DNA from: Bacteroidota bacterium
GTDB lineage: Bacteria; Bacteroidota; Bacteroidia; Chitinophagales; LD1
Assembly (NCBI GenBank): GCA_018267365.1
Contig: JAFDYQ010000011.1
Span: 45,523-109,522 of the forward strand
DNA length: 64,000 nt
Reading direction: 5' to 3'
Positions 25,341 to 33,689 of the stretch are shown here, piece after piece. The position numbers and the translations under genes were made by a program. Within the stretch, counting starts at the first letter, position 1. Every line of letters starts with the position of its first letter. The notes beneath the pieces are model-generated. The model saw only the letters and a program-made list of their open reading frames with translations. It made no database searches and was not told the origin of the DNA.

Positions 25341-26642
25341 TCATTCTTTTACCACTCTGTGCACGATCCTGCCGCGCGTGGTGGCCACCGTCACCATATA
25401 GACGCCGGGAGGTAAAGTGCTTAGGTCTATTTCTCCGGAGTACTCAGATGTGAGGATGGTTTCGCCCATTATATTTTGTACAGACAGGCTGCTGATAGGC
25501 AGCTCGCTCTCTACGGTGATACGGCCAGTAGCAGGATTGGGAGATAGCTTCAGCGTATAGTCAGACTGCCTCATGTCATTCATGCCTGTGTTAGTGCAGG
25601 ATAGCATATTGATATGATCCCACAGTACACTATCGAATGGTGAGAAGGCTGCCGCCACGCCATATGCAGATTCGCCCATGCGCACTACTACCATCTGCTG
25701 GCTGGGTACTACATATATTTTCTGATCGTTCTTGCCCAGTGCGGCATACATATCAGCAGGTGCACTGCTGATCAGTGGCCCATTGTATACCAGCTGCAGG
25801 CCGGGTGCCATATAAGATGACTGGCCGTTCAGCCACCAGAGGTAGCCGTACGAGGGGTTGAATGCCTGAGAGGAGGTGGTCATGGCATGATAGTATGCCG
25901 TATCCCGCAGGATGGTGTCGGTACTCCATACCCCCTTATTCAGTGCCAGCAAACCGAAGCGTGCCGCATCGCGCACCACACTATAATATTCATAGCCTAC
26001 CCAGAGGCCGTGCATACCGACGCGGGTGCCCAGCCGCGAGGCGGAGAAGCTATTAAAAGTCTGACCGGAGACGGTGGCCAGCACGTCTTCCATCTTGCGG
26101 TAGGCACCGGTATGATAGGCCCACCGGGTACCGGGCGGCGCGAGGTACTGGAGGCAGGCAGGTGTAGTACTGATATTGCTGCAGGCTACACCCGTGGGGT
26201 TGTCGTCCAGGCCGGATGTCATAGAGATCAGGTGGCGTATGGTGATCTGGCGCTCCTGCTGTGTATCTGCACTGGTCCAGCCCTGCCCGAGTATATCACT
26301 CACGGTGTCACTCAGATGCAGCAGTCCCTCCTGCTGCGCTATACCCGTCAGTGTAGAGGTGAGGCTTTTGCCGGCAGATGCCCATACATGTATAGAGTCT
26401 CGGGTGAAAGTGCCAAAGTACTTCTCCAGCACTATGCGGCCATCCTTCAGTATGATAAAGCCACTCGTGCCATGATCTCCGAGGTAGCTGTACAGGGAGT
26501 CTATACGCTCCTGGCACCAGCCCAACTGCGAGGGTGCTGTGGTGTCCCATGCAGTTCCCGATACCGGCGGGAAATACAAAGACTGTGATCTCCCGGCCAC
26601 AAAGATCATCAAGAATAAAGCTATGTAGCAGAGGTGCCGCAT
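25341..26642 (-). CDS. Serine hydrolase (beta-lactamase class C-like) with T9SS sorting domain
   Basis: 433 aa. Signal peptide to about residue 19, then a beta-lactamase/DD-peptidase fold: catalytic SAGKS (Ser89, Lys92), YHT at 176-178 replacing the usual YxN. The last 75 residues (DYTLKLSPNPATGRITVESELPISSLSVQNIMGETIL...LPPGVYMVTVATTRGRIVHRVVKE) form a type A T9SS sorting domain, so it is exported across the outer membrane. Esterase, peptidase or amidase activity outside the cell is likely. YHT is unusual and could alter specificity. Confidence 0.9.
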   Translation of the reverse strand: MRHLCYIALFLMIFVAGRSQSLYFPPVSGTAWDTTAPSQLGWCQERIDSLYSYLGDHGTSGFIILKDGRIVLEKYFGTFTRDSIHVWASAGKSLTSTLTGIAQQEGLLHLSDTVSDILGQGWTSADTQQERQITIRHLISMTSGLDDNPTGVACSNISTTPACLQYLAPPGTRWAYHTGAYRKMEDVLATVSGQTFNSFSASRLGTRVGMHGLWVGYEYYSVVRDAARFGLLALNKGVWSTDTILRDTAYYHAMTTSSQAFNPSYGYLWWLNGQSSYMAPGLQLVYNGPLISSAPADMYAALGKNDQKIYVVPSQQMVVVRMGESAYGVAAAFSPFDSVLWDHINMLSCTNTGMNDMRQSDYTLKLSPNPATGRITVESELPISSLSVQNIMGETILTSEYSGEIDLSTLPPGVYMVTVATTRGRIVHRVVKE

Positions 26643-26671
26643 GTTATTGTTTTTTGTAAGCCTAAGTTAAG

Positions 26672-26829
26672 CTAAATCTTGCTGTCGTTTGTGTGGCATA
26701 TCGTCCGCGCCAGCCTGCCTATAGTCAGTCCCTGTACCACAATGCTGAAGAGTACGCAGCAGTACGTGGCTATAAGGAGCATGTGGCGTGGCTCGCTATC
26801 GGGCAGGGAGAGGGCCATGGCCATATAGA
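26672..26829 (-). pseudogene. Remnant of CPA1 antiporter 3' end
   Basis: Minus-strand reading MAMALSLPDSEPRHMLLIATYCCVLFSIVVQGLTIGRLARTIC matches the C-terminus of the intact antiporter at 30503 (MAMALSLPESEHRHMILIATYCC...VQGLTVGRLAKTIC). Similarity ends at about 26829, where the Nudix remnant begins on the other strand. Confidence 0.85.
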
Positions 26830-26830
26830 G

Positions 26831-26977
26831 AGCCCGCCGCGCAGCGGCAGGATGATGGATATACCGGAGATAGACCGCGCGGAGTGGTTTGATCTGGATA
26901 CTGCCCGGCAAAAGATCATTGCGGCACAGGTAGCATTTCTGGACCTGCTAACACAGCTTTTGCTCCGCAAAGATTAA
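26831..26977 (+). pseudogene. Remnant of Nudix gene 3' part
   Basis: Plus-strand reading RSGRMMDIPEIDRAEWFDLDTARQKIIAAQVAFLD matches RSGRMIDIPEIDRAEWFDLDTARDKIIAAQAAFLD of the Nudix protein, then diverges to a new stop. Joined head to head with the antiporter remnant at a GC-rich stretch common to both parents (gccgcgcagcgg region). Confidence 0.85.
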
Positions 26978-26983
26978 GGCCTT

Positions 26984-26991
26984 TATATTTG
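26984..26991 (+). promoter_or_regulatory. TATATTTG -7-like box
   Basis: Perfect TAnnTTTG six bases before ATG 26998. Confidence 0.4.
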
Positions 26992-26997
26992 CCATGT

Positions 26998-27519
26998 ATG
27001 AGGTGTTGCCTGTATATCCTTTTCGCGTTTCTGCTGTTGGCAGCATCTGCTGTTTCGGCACAGGTGCAATATGTATCAGATAGCACGCTGCACATAGAGG
27101 CGCGCATGACCTTAGGCAAGAAGGATAACGTACTTCATCTTTCTATTCATAATGTTTCGACAGATACCATCATCTGCCCCGGTACGAGGCATCACAGGCG
27201 TGCCTATGGCAAAAGTATTTTCAGGCAGTATCAGATGGTTAGTACCAATGGCTGTTTTGATCTGCTGGATACTGCAGCCCACCCGGAGGAGTTCACAGAG
27301 TGGACCTGGCATGCTATCCGTCCATGCATTATTTTGCCACCCGGCCAAACATATCACATAGCGATCACTTTGTATAAATACCAGTATAGCCGCTGCCTCT
27401 ACTACCGTCATCACGCATACGCACAGGCACATTATAAATCTTCAGCTATGATCTTTGCGCCGGACTCACCGCCGCTATCCATAGACCTGGATGAGCGGTC
27501 TTACTATCATCATGAGTGA
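26998..27519 (+). CDS. Secreted hypothetical protein
   Basis: 173 aa from ATG 26998, chosen because the signal peptide (MRCCLYILFAFLLLAASAVSAQ) starts there. Mature part is beta-rich with DNVLHLSIHNVSTDTIICPGTRHHRRAYG and ILPPGQTYHIAITLYKYQYSRCLYYRHHAYAQAHYKSS, many Tyr and His. No family recognised. Preceded by the mosaic of gene remnants. Confidence 0.65.
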   Translation: MRCCLYILFAFLLLAASAVSAQVQYVSDSTLHIEARMTLGKKDNVLHLSIHNVSTDTIICPGTRHHRRAYGKSIFRQYQMVSTNGCFDLLDTAAHPEEFTEWTWHAIRPCIILPPGQTYHIAITLYKYQYSRCLYYRHHAYAQAHYKSSAMIFAPDSPPLSIDLDERSYYHHE

Positions 27520-27581
27520 ATGATGTTTATTGTCTTTTGTACTGCCAGCAAAGGTGACTGGCTGTATTGCTCCTGTCTGAT

Positions 27582-28571
27582 TTAAGCCGCCTGCCTGTTA
27601 TACCTGGCCTTGTAGTCAGCCGGAGATAATCCTGTGATGCGCTGAAAGACCTCGCGGAAGGCCTTGGCATCAGAGTACCCTACACCAGACATCACCTCTT
27701 GCACCGTCCTGCGCGTCGTCTCAAAGGCGCGCTTGGCTGCTTCAGTCCTGACGCGCTGCAGATAGTCGAGTGGTGTGAGACCTGTGGCCTTGATGAACCT
27801 CCTGTCAAAATTGCGACGGCCTACGTGTAGTTTGTCACTCAGATGGCCTATAGACAGCGGCTGGCGGTAGTGGCGCTCTATATGTGCCTGCGCCTTTAGT
27901 ATCAGCTCGTCGTCATGCTGCCGCTGCCCCGTGAAGATCGAAAACTCGGCCTGCAGGCTGCGGTCCATATCTATCTGAAATATCTTGGCACAGCGCACCG
28001 CTATGCGGCGGTCGTAGTGCTTCTCTATCAGGTAGAGCAGCAGGTGGAGAAAGGAATACGCGCCGCCATTGGTATAGATACCGCTCTCGTCTGTGATCAG
28101 CTTCTCGGTCTGTAGCTGCACCTCGGGATACAGCGCCGCAAAGCGCTCTGACACGGCCCAGTGCGTAGAGCAGGTCATGCCCTCCAGCAGGCCCGTAGCC
28201 GCGAGCATAAAGGTGCCCGTGCACATGCTGGCCAGCTCTGCGCCATGCGCATGCTGTATGGTCATCCAGTCTATCAGTGCCTGATTGCTGCGGGTGGCAG
28301 TATCGTAGCTGCGCACGAGAGAGGAGGGTATGATGATCAGGTCTGTCCGGCTGATATCCTCTATCGCCGTGTGCGTTCTCACGGTGAAAAGGCTGTCCCG
28401 CTGCTGCGGTTTGCGCGTAGCGCTGACCAGCTCTATGCGGTACTGCGCGGGCTGGCCGCTCTGCTGCCATAGCGCCTCCGCCTCAGTGAAGAGTTCGTAG
28501 GCACCTGCTATGCAGGCTATGGTGCCGGGTGTGGTCTGGCTATCGGGCACCAGGATGCTGAGATGTTTCAC
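27582..28571 (-). CDS. GlxA-like transcriptional regulator (DJ-1/PfpI + AraC HTH)
   Basis: 329 aa, GTG start. N-terminal DJ-1/PfpI-like domain (SILVPDSQTTPGTIACIAGAYELF...LASMCTGTFMLAATGLLEG...TEKLITDESGIYTNGGAYSFLHLLLYLIEKHYD), C-terminal AraC double HTH (LSIGHLSDKLHVGRRNFDRRFIKATGLTPLDYLQRVRTEAAKRAFETT...VGYSDAKAFREVFQRITGLSPADYK). Amidase-type sensing regulators of this class control small-molecule catabolism. Divergent from the SRPBCC gene. Its start codon lies inside a parS-like palindrome. Confidence 0.92.
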   Translation of the reverse strand: MKHLSILVPDSQTTPGTIACIAGAYELFTEAEALWQQSGQPAQYRIELVSATRKPQQRDSLFTVRTHTAIEDISRTDLIIIPSSLVRSYDTATRSNQALIDWMTIQHAHGAELASMCTGTFMLAATGLLEGMTCSTHWAVSERFAALYPEVQLQTEKLITDESGIYTNGGAYSFLHLLLYLIEKHYDRRIAVRCAKIFQIDMDRSLQAEFSIFTGQRQHDDELILKAQAHIERHYRQPLSIGHLSDKLHVGRRNFDRRFIKATGLTPLDYLQRVRTEAAKRAFETTRRTVQEVMSGVGYSDAKAFREVFQRITGLSPADYKARYNRQAA

Positions 28572-28588
28572 GTGAAATGTGTTTCACG
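28564..28588. promoter_or_regulatory. parS-like palindrome / operator
   Basis: TGTTTCACGTGAAATG at 28564-28579 matches the parS consensus TGTTTCACGTGAAACA at 14 of 16 positions, with the 12-bp core TTTCACGTGAAA perfect. A second overlapping inverted repeat CGTGAAA/TTTCACG spans 28571-28588. It overlaps the GTG of the GlxA-type gene and is in the divergent intergenic region. It could be a ParB site or the operator of the regulator. Confidence 0.55.
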
Positions 28589-28666
28589 CAAAGGTAAATA
28601 ATATGCTTGTCTAAAATGCCCCTCTATAATGTCTGATTGGCAAACTGCAACGACAGCTATCCCGGT

Positions 28667-28674
28667 TACCTTTG
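28667..28674 (+). promoter_or_regulatory. TACCTTTG -7 box
   Basis: Matches TAnnTTTG, 20 bp before the SRPBCC ATG, a sensible leader length. Confidence 0.5.
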
Positions 28675-28694
28675 CCATATAAAATCAATATGAC

Positions 28695-29141
28695 ATGACA
28701 CAAACAGACTACACTACCACACTGGAGACCACCCGCACAGCCAATGAGGCCTCGGCTGCCATCTGCAATGTACCCGGTTGGTGGACAGAGAATTTTGAAG
28801 GCGCCTCTAAGAAGGTGGGAGATGACTTTACCGTCACCTTCGGTGAAACGTGGATCAAGCTCAGGGTGGAGGAGCTGGTGCAGAACTATAAGATCATATG
28901 GCTCGTCACAGACTGCTTCAAGCACTTTCTCAAAAACAAGAAGGAGTGGGTGGGCACGCGCATCATCTTTGACATCAGCAATGAGAAGAATGAAAAGACA
29001 AAGATCGTATTCACACATGAGGGCCTCACGAGCCCGCTGGAGTGCTACGAGATATGCTGTGATGCCTGGGGCGGCTATCTGGGCGGCAGCCTGCAAAAGC
29101 TAATAGATACAGGCAAAGGCACTCCGGATAGCCGGGTGTAG
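28695..29141 (+). CDS. SRPBCC domain protein (AHSA1-like)
   Basis: 148 aa cytoplasmic. Begins TQTDYTTTLETTRTANEASAAICNVPGWWTENFEGAS, with FTVTFGETWIKLRVEELVQNYKIIWLVTDC and a C-terminal helix WGGYLGGSLQKLIDTGKG, typical of START/Bet v1-like activator-of-Hsp90 ATPase homologues in Bacteroidota. Binds a small hydrophobic ligand or partner. Probable target of the divergent GlxA-type regulator. A TACCTTTG box at 28667-28674 fits a promoter. Confidence 0.85.
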   Translation: MTQTDYTTTLETTRTANEASAAICNVPGWWTENFEGASKKVGDDFTVTFGETWIKLRVEELVQNYKIIWLVTDCFKHFLKNKKEWVGTRIIFDISNEKNEKTKIVFTHEGLTSPLECYEICCDAWGGYLGGSLQKLIDTGKGTPDSRV

Positions 29142-29355
29142 TACCGGCCAGACCTCCGCCCATCTCCAGTGGGATGGAAGGTTGATTGATCCACACTTCT
29201 CTACCACATACGGGTAATTTTCTGCCACTACCTGGACCGGGTATCGCCCAGATAGAGATGATACATATACATCCTTTTATCCTCTGTTGTGGTTTTCAAT
29301 GGTTTGCTGATCGGGTTGGGTAATGGTATGCCTGTTGCATGCTTACCGCTGCGTC

Positions 29356-29389
29356 CGGTGCCGGCCTGTGATATAGCCGGCCGGCACCG
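29356..29389. other. 11-bp-stem hairpin in leader
   Basis: CGGTGCCGGCC (29356-29366) pairs with GGCCGGCACCG (29379-29389), loop 12 nt. It is followed by ATTTTTTTAAA and the ATG of the acidic protein 41 bp later. Could be an upstream terminator or a leader structure. The remainder of the 29142-29430 gap shows no gene. Confidence 0.6.
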
Positions 29390-29430
29390 AATGGTCTATC
29401 ATTTTTTTAAAATAAACTAAAAGCAAAAAC

Positions 29431-30015
29431 ATGAAAAGGGAAAGGCGAAACGAAGAGCCACGCAGGGTACATGTAGGCCAGCACAACGATCAGTATGACC
29501 AAAGGCCTCAGAACGGATATGAGCGAAATGATCAGCGCGAGCAGCAGGAAGATGCCAACTATGAAGGTGATGAACGCGGCGACTACCAGGATGACACACG
29601 CCGGGAGCGTGAGGACGGCGGCCAGCGCCAGTCATATGGCGGTGAGCGCCGTGGCGGTGAGCGCAGCTACAGCGACCGGCTGGAAGCAACAAATGACACC
29701 GAAGAAACAGATGAAGCGGATCAGGATGAGGAGGCTACTGATGAAAGCCGGGAAGGTGAGGAGCAGGAGGCCGGCTGGATGGGCAGAGTAAAAGATCTCG
29801 TGACTGGCAAAGCCTCTGATGAAGATTATGAAAAGGCGACCAAGATAGCCTCGCTTGCTATTATCGGTCTCTTTGGGCTGCGCAGGGGTGGCCTCCTGGG
29901 CGGTATCATCGTAGCTGCTGCTGCCGGTATAGCCGCCAGGACACTGGGAGCAGATATGGATATGGCCGAACATGAGGCCGGCGAAGAAGAAGAAATGCAG
30001 GGCGAAGCTGCATAA
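29431..30015 (+). CDS. Disordered acidic protein with glycine-rich hydrophobic segment
   Basis: 194 aa. Residues 1-65 are Arg/Gln/Asp/Glu-rich and disordered; 66-85 has RRGGERSYSD; 85-115 is very acidic; then a folded part AGWMGRVKDLVTGKASDEDYEKATKIASLAIIGLFGLRRGGLLGGIIVAAAAGIAARTLG with one hydrophobic segment, and an acidic tail. No signal peptide. Family not recognised. Has its own leader hairpin and terminator, so expressed alone. Confidence 0.7.
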   Translation: MKRERRNEEPRRVHVGQHNDQYDQRPQNGYERNDQREQQEDANYEGDERGDYQDDTRREREDGGQRQSYGGERRGGERSYSDRLEATNDTEETDEADQDEEATDESREGEEQEAGWMGRVKDLVTGKASDEDYEKATKIASLAIIGLFGLRRGGLLGGIIVAAAAGIAARTLGADMDMAEHEAGEEEEMQGEAA

Positions 30016-30036
30016 GTATAGACCTCTGAAGCAATA

Positions 30037-30070
30037 AAAAAGCGGTCAGCCGTATTGGTTGACCGCTTTT
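30037..30070. terminator. Bidirectional-looking terminator
   Basis: AAAAGCGGTCA pairs with TGACCGCTTTT, loop 12 nt, with A-run before and T-run after. Confidence 0.88.
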
Positions 30071-30117
30071 ATTATATCGCTGGCGGGGCAGACACAGACC
30101 GATAAATTATTCCGATC

Positions 30118-30372
30118 ATGAAAAGTGCATTTTTCCTCATAGCCGTTATCGCATCTGCCGGGCCTGACCTGCGGCCTCATGGACAGCCACCCTCCGGGCG
30201 CATTCGCAATGCTGCAAAAGATGAAGTGACTCCTGTATCACTGCAAAAGAAAAGTCACATAAGGGCTGCCGCCATGATCAGCGCTGCTGTATTGACTGTG
30301 GGCACTATCGCTGCGGGCGTCATTTACCTGGATAAAAAGAAAACTCCCTATCTACACCGGTGGCTGCCTTAG
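30118..30372 (+). CDS. Small hypothetical protein with one membrane segment
   Basis: 84 aa. Weak N-terminal signal-like stretch, a Pro/Arg-rich middle, then a transmembrane segment AAAMISAAVLTVGTIAAGVIYL followed by basic residues. No family recognised; a gene call based on codon style and position after a terminator. Confidence 0.45.
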   Translation: MKSAFFLIAVIASAGPDLRPHGQPPSGRIRNAAKDEVTPVSLQKKSHIRAAAMISAAVLTVGTIAAGVIYLDKKKTPYLHRWLP

Positions 30373-30416
30373 TTTTTATATAGCGGAGACTGGAGGCCTG
30401 CACCGGGACCTGGTTT

Positions 30417-30512
30417 TCACTTATTCACTTTGATATGGCAGATCCCCTGCGATGTACTGAGGCACAGGATGTATGTTCCGTCTGGCAGGGCGGGAGACCC
30501 GATCACCTGGTA
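30417..30512 (-). pseudogene. Remnant of a T9SS sorting domain
   Basis: Minus-strand frame ends SPALPDGTYILCLSTSQG followed by ICHIKVNK and TGA, the signature of the end of a type A sorting domain (LPxGxYxLxxxxxxGxxxxKxxK). Nothing upstream in frame encodes the rest; it runs into the antiporter gene in another frame. A gene end left after rearrangement. Confidence 0.6.
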
Positions 30513-31750
30513 GACGGCGGCACAGTGCAGATCGTTTTGGCCAGGCGGCCTACGGTGAGGCCCTGCACCACGATGCTGAAGAGTACGCAGCAGTAGGTGG
30601 CGATCAGTATCATGTGGCGGTGCTCGCTCTCGGGTAGCGAGAGCGCCATAGCCATAGAGAGGCCGCCGCGGAGGCCGCCCCATACTATCACGCGCGCTTC
30701 TTTCCTATTGTAGTAGGCTATGCGCGGTAGCAGCCAGTGCGGTATGTATACCACCACAGCGCGCGAAAACAGCACGATGACCACAGCTATCACACCTATG
30801 AGCGCATAGATGGCGCGAAACTCTATGACCACGAGCACCATGGCTACGAGGATGAAGAGGATCGCATTCAGCACGGCATCTATCACCGTCCAGAATTTCT
30901 GTACGTACTCGTGAGAGGTATCGCTCATCACTTCGTCATGCTTATAGTTGCCTACGAGCAGGCCCATCACCACCATGGCCAGCGCGCCGGAGATGTGCAG
31001 CGAGTTGGCCGTGCTGTAGCCCGCCATCACAAAGGCGATAGTGAGCAGTACCTCGGCATCATAGCTGTCTATGCTCCGCATCAGGTAGTGCAGCACGATG
31101 CCGAGTACGAGGCCAAACAGGACGCCACCCACGGCCTCCTGTACGAAGAGCATGGAGAAATGACCGATGTCAAAACCGCCCGTTTTGGCTACGGCCAGCA
31201 GAGAGATAAAGGTGACGACACCTACGCCATCGTTGAAGAGGGACTCAGCTACGATCAGGGTCTCGATCTTTTTGGGTACGCCGACCTGGGTGAGTATACC
31301 GATCACGGCTATGGGATCGGTAGGAGAGATGATAGCGCCAAAGAGCAGGCAGTACACCAGGCTGACCTGCACACCTACCAGACAGGTGAGGCCATAGAGC
31401 AGGCTGCCGATGATGGCTGTAGAGACCAGCACGCCGCCTATAGCCAGCAGGCCTACAGGCGCCAGCTGCCGGCGCATATCGCCCCAGGAGGTATGCAGGG
31501 CACCGGCGAAGAGCAGGAAGCCCAGCAGCACATCCAGTATAGCGCGGCTGATGTCTGTCTGCTCTACGAAGTTTCGCAGCTGCTCATAGGGCAGCGGCAG
31601 CCATACACGGGCAGTGAGTACCAGCAGGGAGAGAATGGTAGACAGCAGGAAGAGCCCTATCACAAACGGCAACCGGATGAAGCGATGGTTGATATAGGCA
31701 AAACCTGCAGAGAGGCAGATCAGTATGGTGAGGATGGTGTAGGCCGTCAT
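30503..31750 (-). CDS. Na+/H+ antiporter, CPA1 (NhaP) family
   Basis: 415 aa from ATG 31750 (MTAYTILTILICLSAGFAYINHRF). About 11-12 hydrophobic segments. Conserved ISPTDPIAVIGIL and AESLFNDGVGVVTF supply the ion-binding Asp residues of CPA1 exchangers; VIVWGGLRGGLSMAMALSLPESEHR is the typical last-segment arginine motif. Exchanges Na+ (or K+) for protons at the inner membrane in pH and salt homeostasis. The C-terminal cytoplasmic domain is absent. A degenerate copy of its 3' end lies at 26672-26829. Confidence 0.93.
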   Translation of the reverse strand: MTAYTILTILICLSAGFAYINHRFIRLPFVIGLFLLSTILSLLVLTARVWLPLPYEQLRNFVEQTDISRAILDVLLGFLLFAGALHTSWGDMRRQLAPVGLLAIGGVLVSTAIIGSLLYGLTCLVGVQVSLVYCLLFGAIISPTDPIAVIGILTQVGVPKKIETLIVAESLFNDGVGVVTFISLLAVAKTGGFDIGHFSMLFVQEAVGGVLFGLVLGIVLHYLMRSIDSYDAEVLLTIAFVMAGYSTANSLHISGALAMVVMGLLVGNYKHDEVMSDTSHEYVQKFWTVIDAVLNAILFILVAMVLVVIEFRAIYALIGVIAVVIVLFSRAVVVYIPHWLLPRIAYYNRKEARVIVWGGLRGGLSMAMALSLPESEHRHMILIATYCCVLFSIVVQGLTVGRLAKTICTVPPSTR

Positions 31751-31940
31751 GCGGGCTAAGATACAAAAGATAAAAGTACAGGTATCAGACAGCATACGGG
31801 TGATCAGTATGGGCATAGTAGTACCCACACTGCACGCAGGCGGCGCCGGCCTCCGGGCCGTAGCGCTGTGCTAGTCAGCACGGTAGCCGTAGGCGCGCGA
31901 GTGGCCTGATCATTGCACTGATACATCAAAATCACCTGAT

Positions 31941-32153
31941 ATGAAAAGGATACAACAAATACTGCTCAGTATGGTGATGTGGCTCTCCTCTGCAGCCATC
32001 TACGCACAGAGCACTGACAATGCAGGGCACAGATTTTCGCGCCACATGCCCGGCGGCTTCTGGACAGAGGCTGCCATCTTTATGGTAGTGGCGATACTGA
32101 TCGTAGGGGCTATGATCTACTGGGAGCGCAATCCGCGCCGTCAGAAACAATAG
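31941..32153 (+). CDS. Small secreted/membrane protein
   Basis: 70 aa. Signal peptide (MKRIQQILLSMVMWLSSAAIYAQ), short linker STDNAGHRFSRHMPGGFWTEA, then a transmembrane segment AIFMVVAILIVGAMIYW and a basic tail WERNPRRQKQ. Mature protein would be a single-pass small protein with periplasmic N-terminus. No family recognised. Converges with the receiver gene (3 bp). Confidence 0.6.
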   Translation: MKRIQQILLSMVMWLSSAAIYAQSTDNAGHRFSRHMPGGFWTEAAIFMVVAILIVGAMIYWERNPRRQKQ

Positions 32154-32156
32154 CGC

Positions 32157-32591
32157 TCAGAATACCTCCACCGCCTCGTGCATATAGACGCCTGCAGGGT
32201 GCTGCTCACAGAGTATAAAGCGGATCATATCCTCCAGGTCTGTGTACATCATCGGCTTCACCATGTAGCAGGCCGCGCCCAGGGCACGGGTGTCTTCTAT
32301 ATCCTGGTAGTGGTTTGATGTAGAGTGCATGACTACCGGTACCTGACTGAGCAGGGGGAGTTTCTTGATCTCGTGCAGGCATTCTTTGCCATTCATGCCG
32401 GGCATATTGATATCCAGAAAAATAAAGTCCGGTATCTCCTGTGTGGCAAAGAGCAGCGAGAGGGCTGCCTCTCCGTTAGGTGCGTGTGTGAAGGCCGCAG
32501 TGCTGTCTACACTCTGCAGCGCAATGGAAAAAAGAGTGGCATCCTCCGGGTCATCATCTACCAGCAGGATACGCAGCGGTCGGGTGGGCAT
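32157..32591 (-). CDS. Stand-alone response regulator receiver protein
   Basis: 144 aa, receiver domain only. Acidic pocket DDD at 12-14, phosphorylation site Asp60 in FIFLDINMPGMNG, Ser90/Thr91, Lys112 in MVKP. No output domain. Very similar in the DINMxGMNG, VVMxSTS, DIEDxRxLGA region to the protein at 62583, so the two are paralogues. Probably relays phosphate to, or modulates, a partner kinase; no kinase is in the window. Confidence 0.92.
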   Translation of the reverse strand: MPTRPLRILLVDDDPEDATLFSIALQSVDSTAAFTHAPNGEAALSLLFATQEIPDFIFLDINMPGMNGKECLHEIKKLPLLSQVPVVMHSTSNHYQDIEDTRALGAACYMVKPMMYTDLEDMIRFILCEQHPAGVYMHEAVEVF

Positions 32592-32847
32592 AGGCGTGGT
32601 GTTTTTAGTGTTTCAGGGTGTGGTGATCACAGGTTTGGTGCGAGGGCATCCAAATGTAGTAGTATAGTACGGACATCGTGCATTATCCTTTCTGTATAGA
32701 CAACATTTTAGTTGTAAAAAATGAACTTTTCGGTAAATAGTCTATAGATTTTGTCTCCTGGGACAACATTTGTCTTTTTTGCCAATACTGCAAATTATAG
32801 TATACTGGCCTGGTCCTTTCTGCATCTCGCAGCGAAGGTCAGTGATA

Positions 32848-33204
32848 TCATGCATGAGTCAGCAGGAAGTCGGCATCTATATTAAGCTCCCGGTGTAGTG
32901 CCTGCAGGAAGGCTACATCAGGGCTTCTCTTGCCATTGAGTATTTGAGATAGTTTCGCGTCAGTGACACCCAGGATTTTTGCGAGTCTGGACTGATTGAG
33001 TTTGAGCTCGTACATACGTAGTTCTACCATTCCTTCTATAGTGGTAGGCGCAGAAATAGTATAAATACTTTTTTCGTATTGCTGCGCAGCTACAGCCAGT
33101 TTGCGTAGTTCACGGGCTTCCGCAGAGGTGATATTGTCTTCTCCTTTTTTCATGAGCGCATCTATGCGCTTCATGGCTACATCGTATTCTTTTTGAGTCT
33201 TCAT
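32848..33204 (-). CDS. higA: HigA-type antitoxin (XRE HTH)
   Basis: 118 aa. N-terminal helical part (YDVAMKRIDALMKKGEDNITSAEARELRKLA) and a C-terminal XRE helix-turn-helix (MYELKLNQSRLAKILGVTDAKLSQILNGKRSPDVAFLQALHRELNID). Binds DNA and neutralises the upstream toxin, and normally represses the operon. Toxin-first order as in higBA. The 38-bp gap separates it from the toxin stop. Confidence 0.9.
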   Translation of the reverse strand: MKTQKEYDVAMKRIDALMKKGEDNITSAEARELRKLAVAAQQYEKSIYTISAPTTIEGMVELRMYELKLNQSRLAKILGVTDAKLSQILNGKRSPDVAFLQALHRELNIDADFLLTHA

Positions 33205-33242
33205 TTTTTTTCGCTCGGTTTAGAGACTGTGGCGCGTCTTAG

Positions 33243-33542
33243 TTACAATTCTCTAATATCTACTTTGTCATAATCACTATGAGTGCCGATAAACTTGATG
33301 TACACTGTCCGGACTTTAAAAATGATCCTGACGATGAGGCGGTAGTGATTACCCTTTATATTAAATACATACAGGTCATGTCCTATAGCATCTGCAGAGC
33401 CAAAAGTTTTGCGTAGCTCATTAAAGTTGGCAAAGTCGGCCTTGTCCATAACCATATACCAGTTATTCAGAGCATCTTCACTCTGAGGATATTTATCAGC
33501 AAATTCTCTTAAGGTCCTATAACTTATGACTACCATACCCAT
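33243..33542 (-). CDS. higB: HigB-type mRNA interferase toxin
   Basis: 99 aa from ATG 33542 (or 33536). Family pattern VISYRTLREFADKYPQSEDALNNWY, ADFANFNELRKTFGSADAIGHDLYVFNIKGNHYRLIVRIIFKVRTVYIKFIGTHSDYDKVDI, matching the HigB family RelE-fold ribonucleases that cleave mRNA on the ribosome. The surrounding DNA is visibly AT-rich, in keeping with a mobile module. Confidence 0.9.
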   Translation of the reverse strand: MGMVVISYRTLREFADKYPQSEDALNNWYMVMDKADFANFNELRKTFGSADAIGHDLYVFNIKGNHYRLIVRIIFKVRTVYIKFIGTHSDYDKVDIREL

Positions 33543-33689
33543 GGAAATACGAAACAAAAATAATGATTTTTCATTTTTGGAAATAATTTTTCAATAAATG
33601 AAAAATGCAGAATTGCATATTTTGCCGTTGTTTAGTAACCAATGCGACCGACCTGACGTATTTTCTTATATTTAGGTGAAACAATACTC

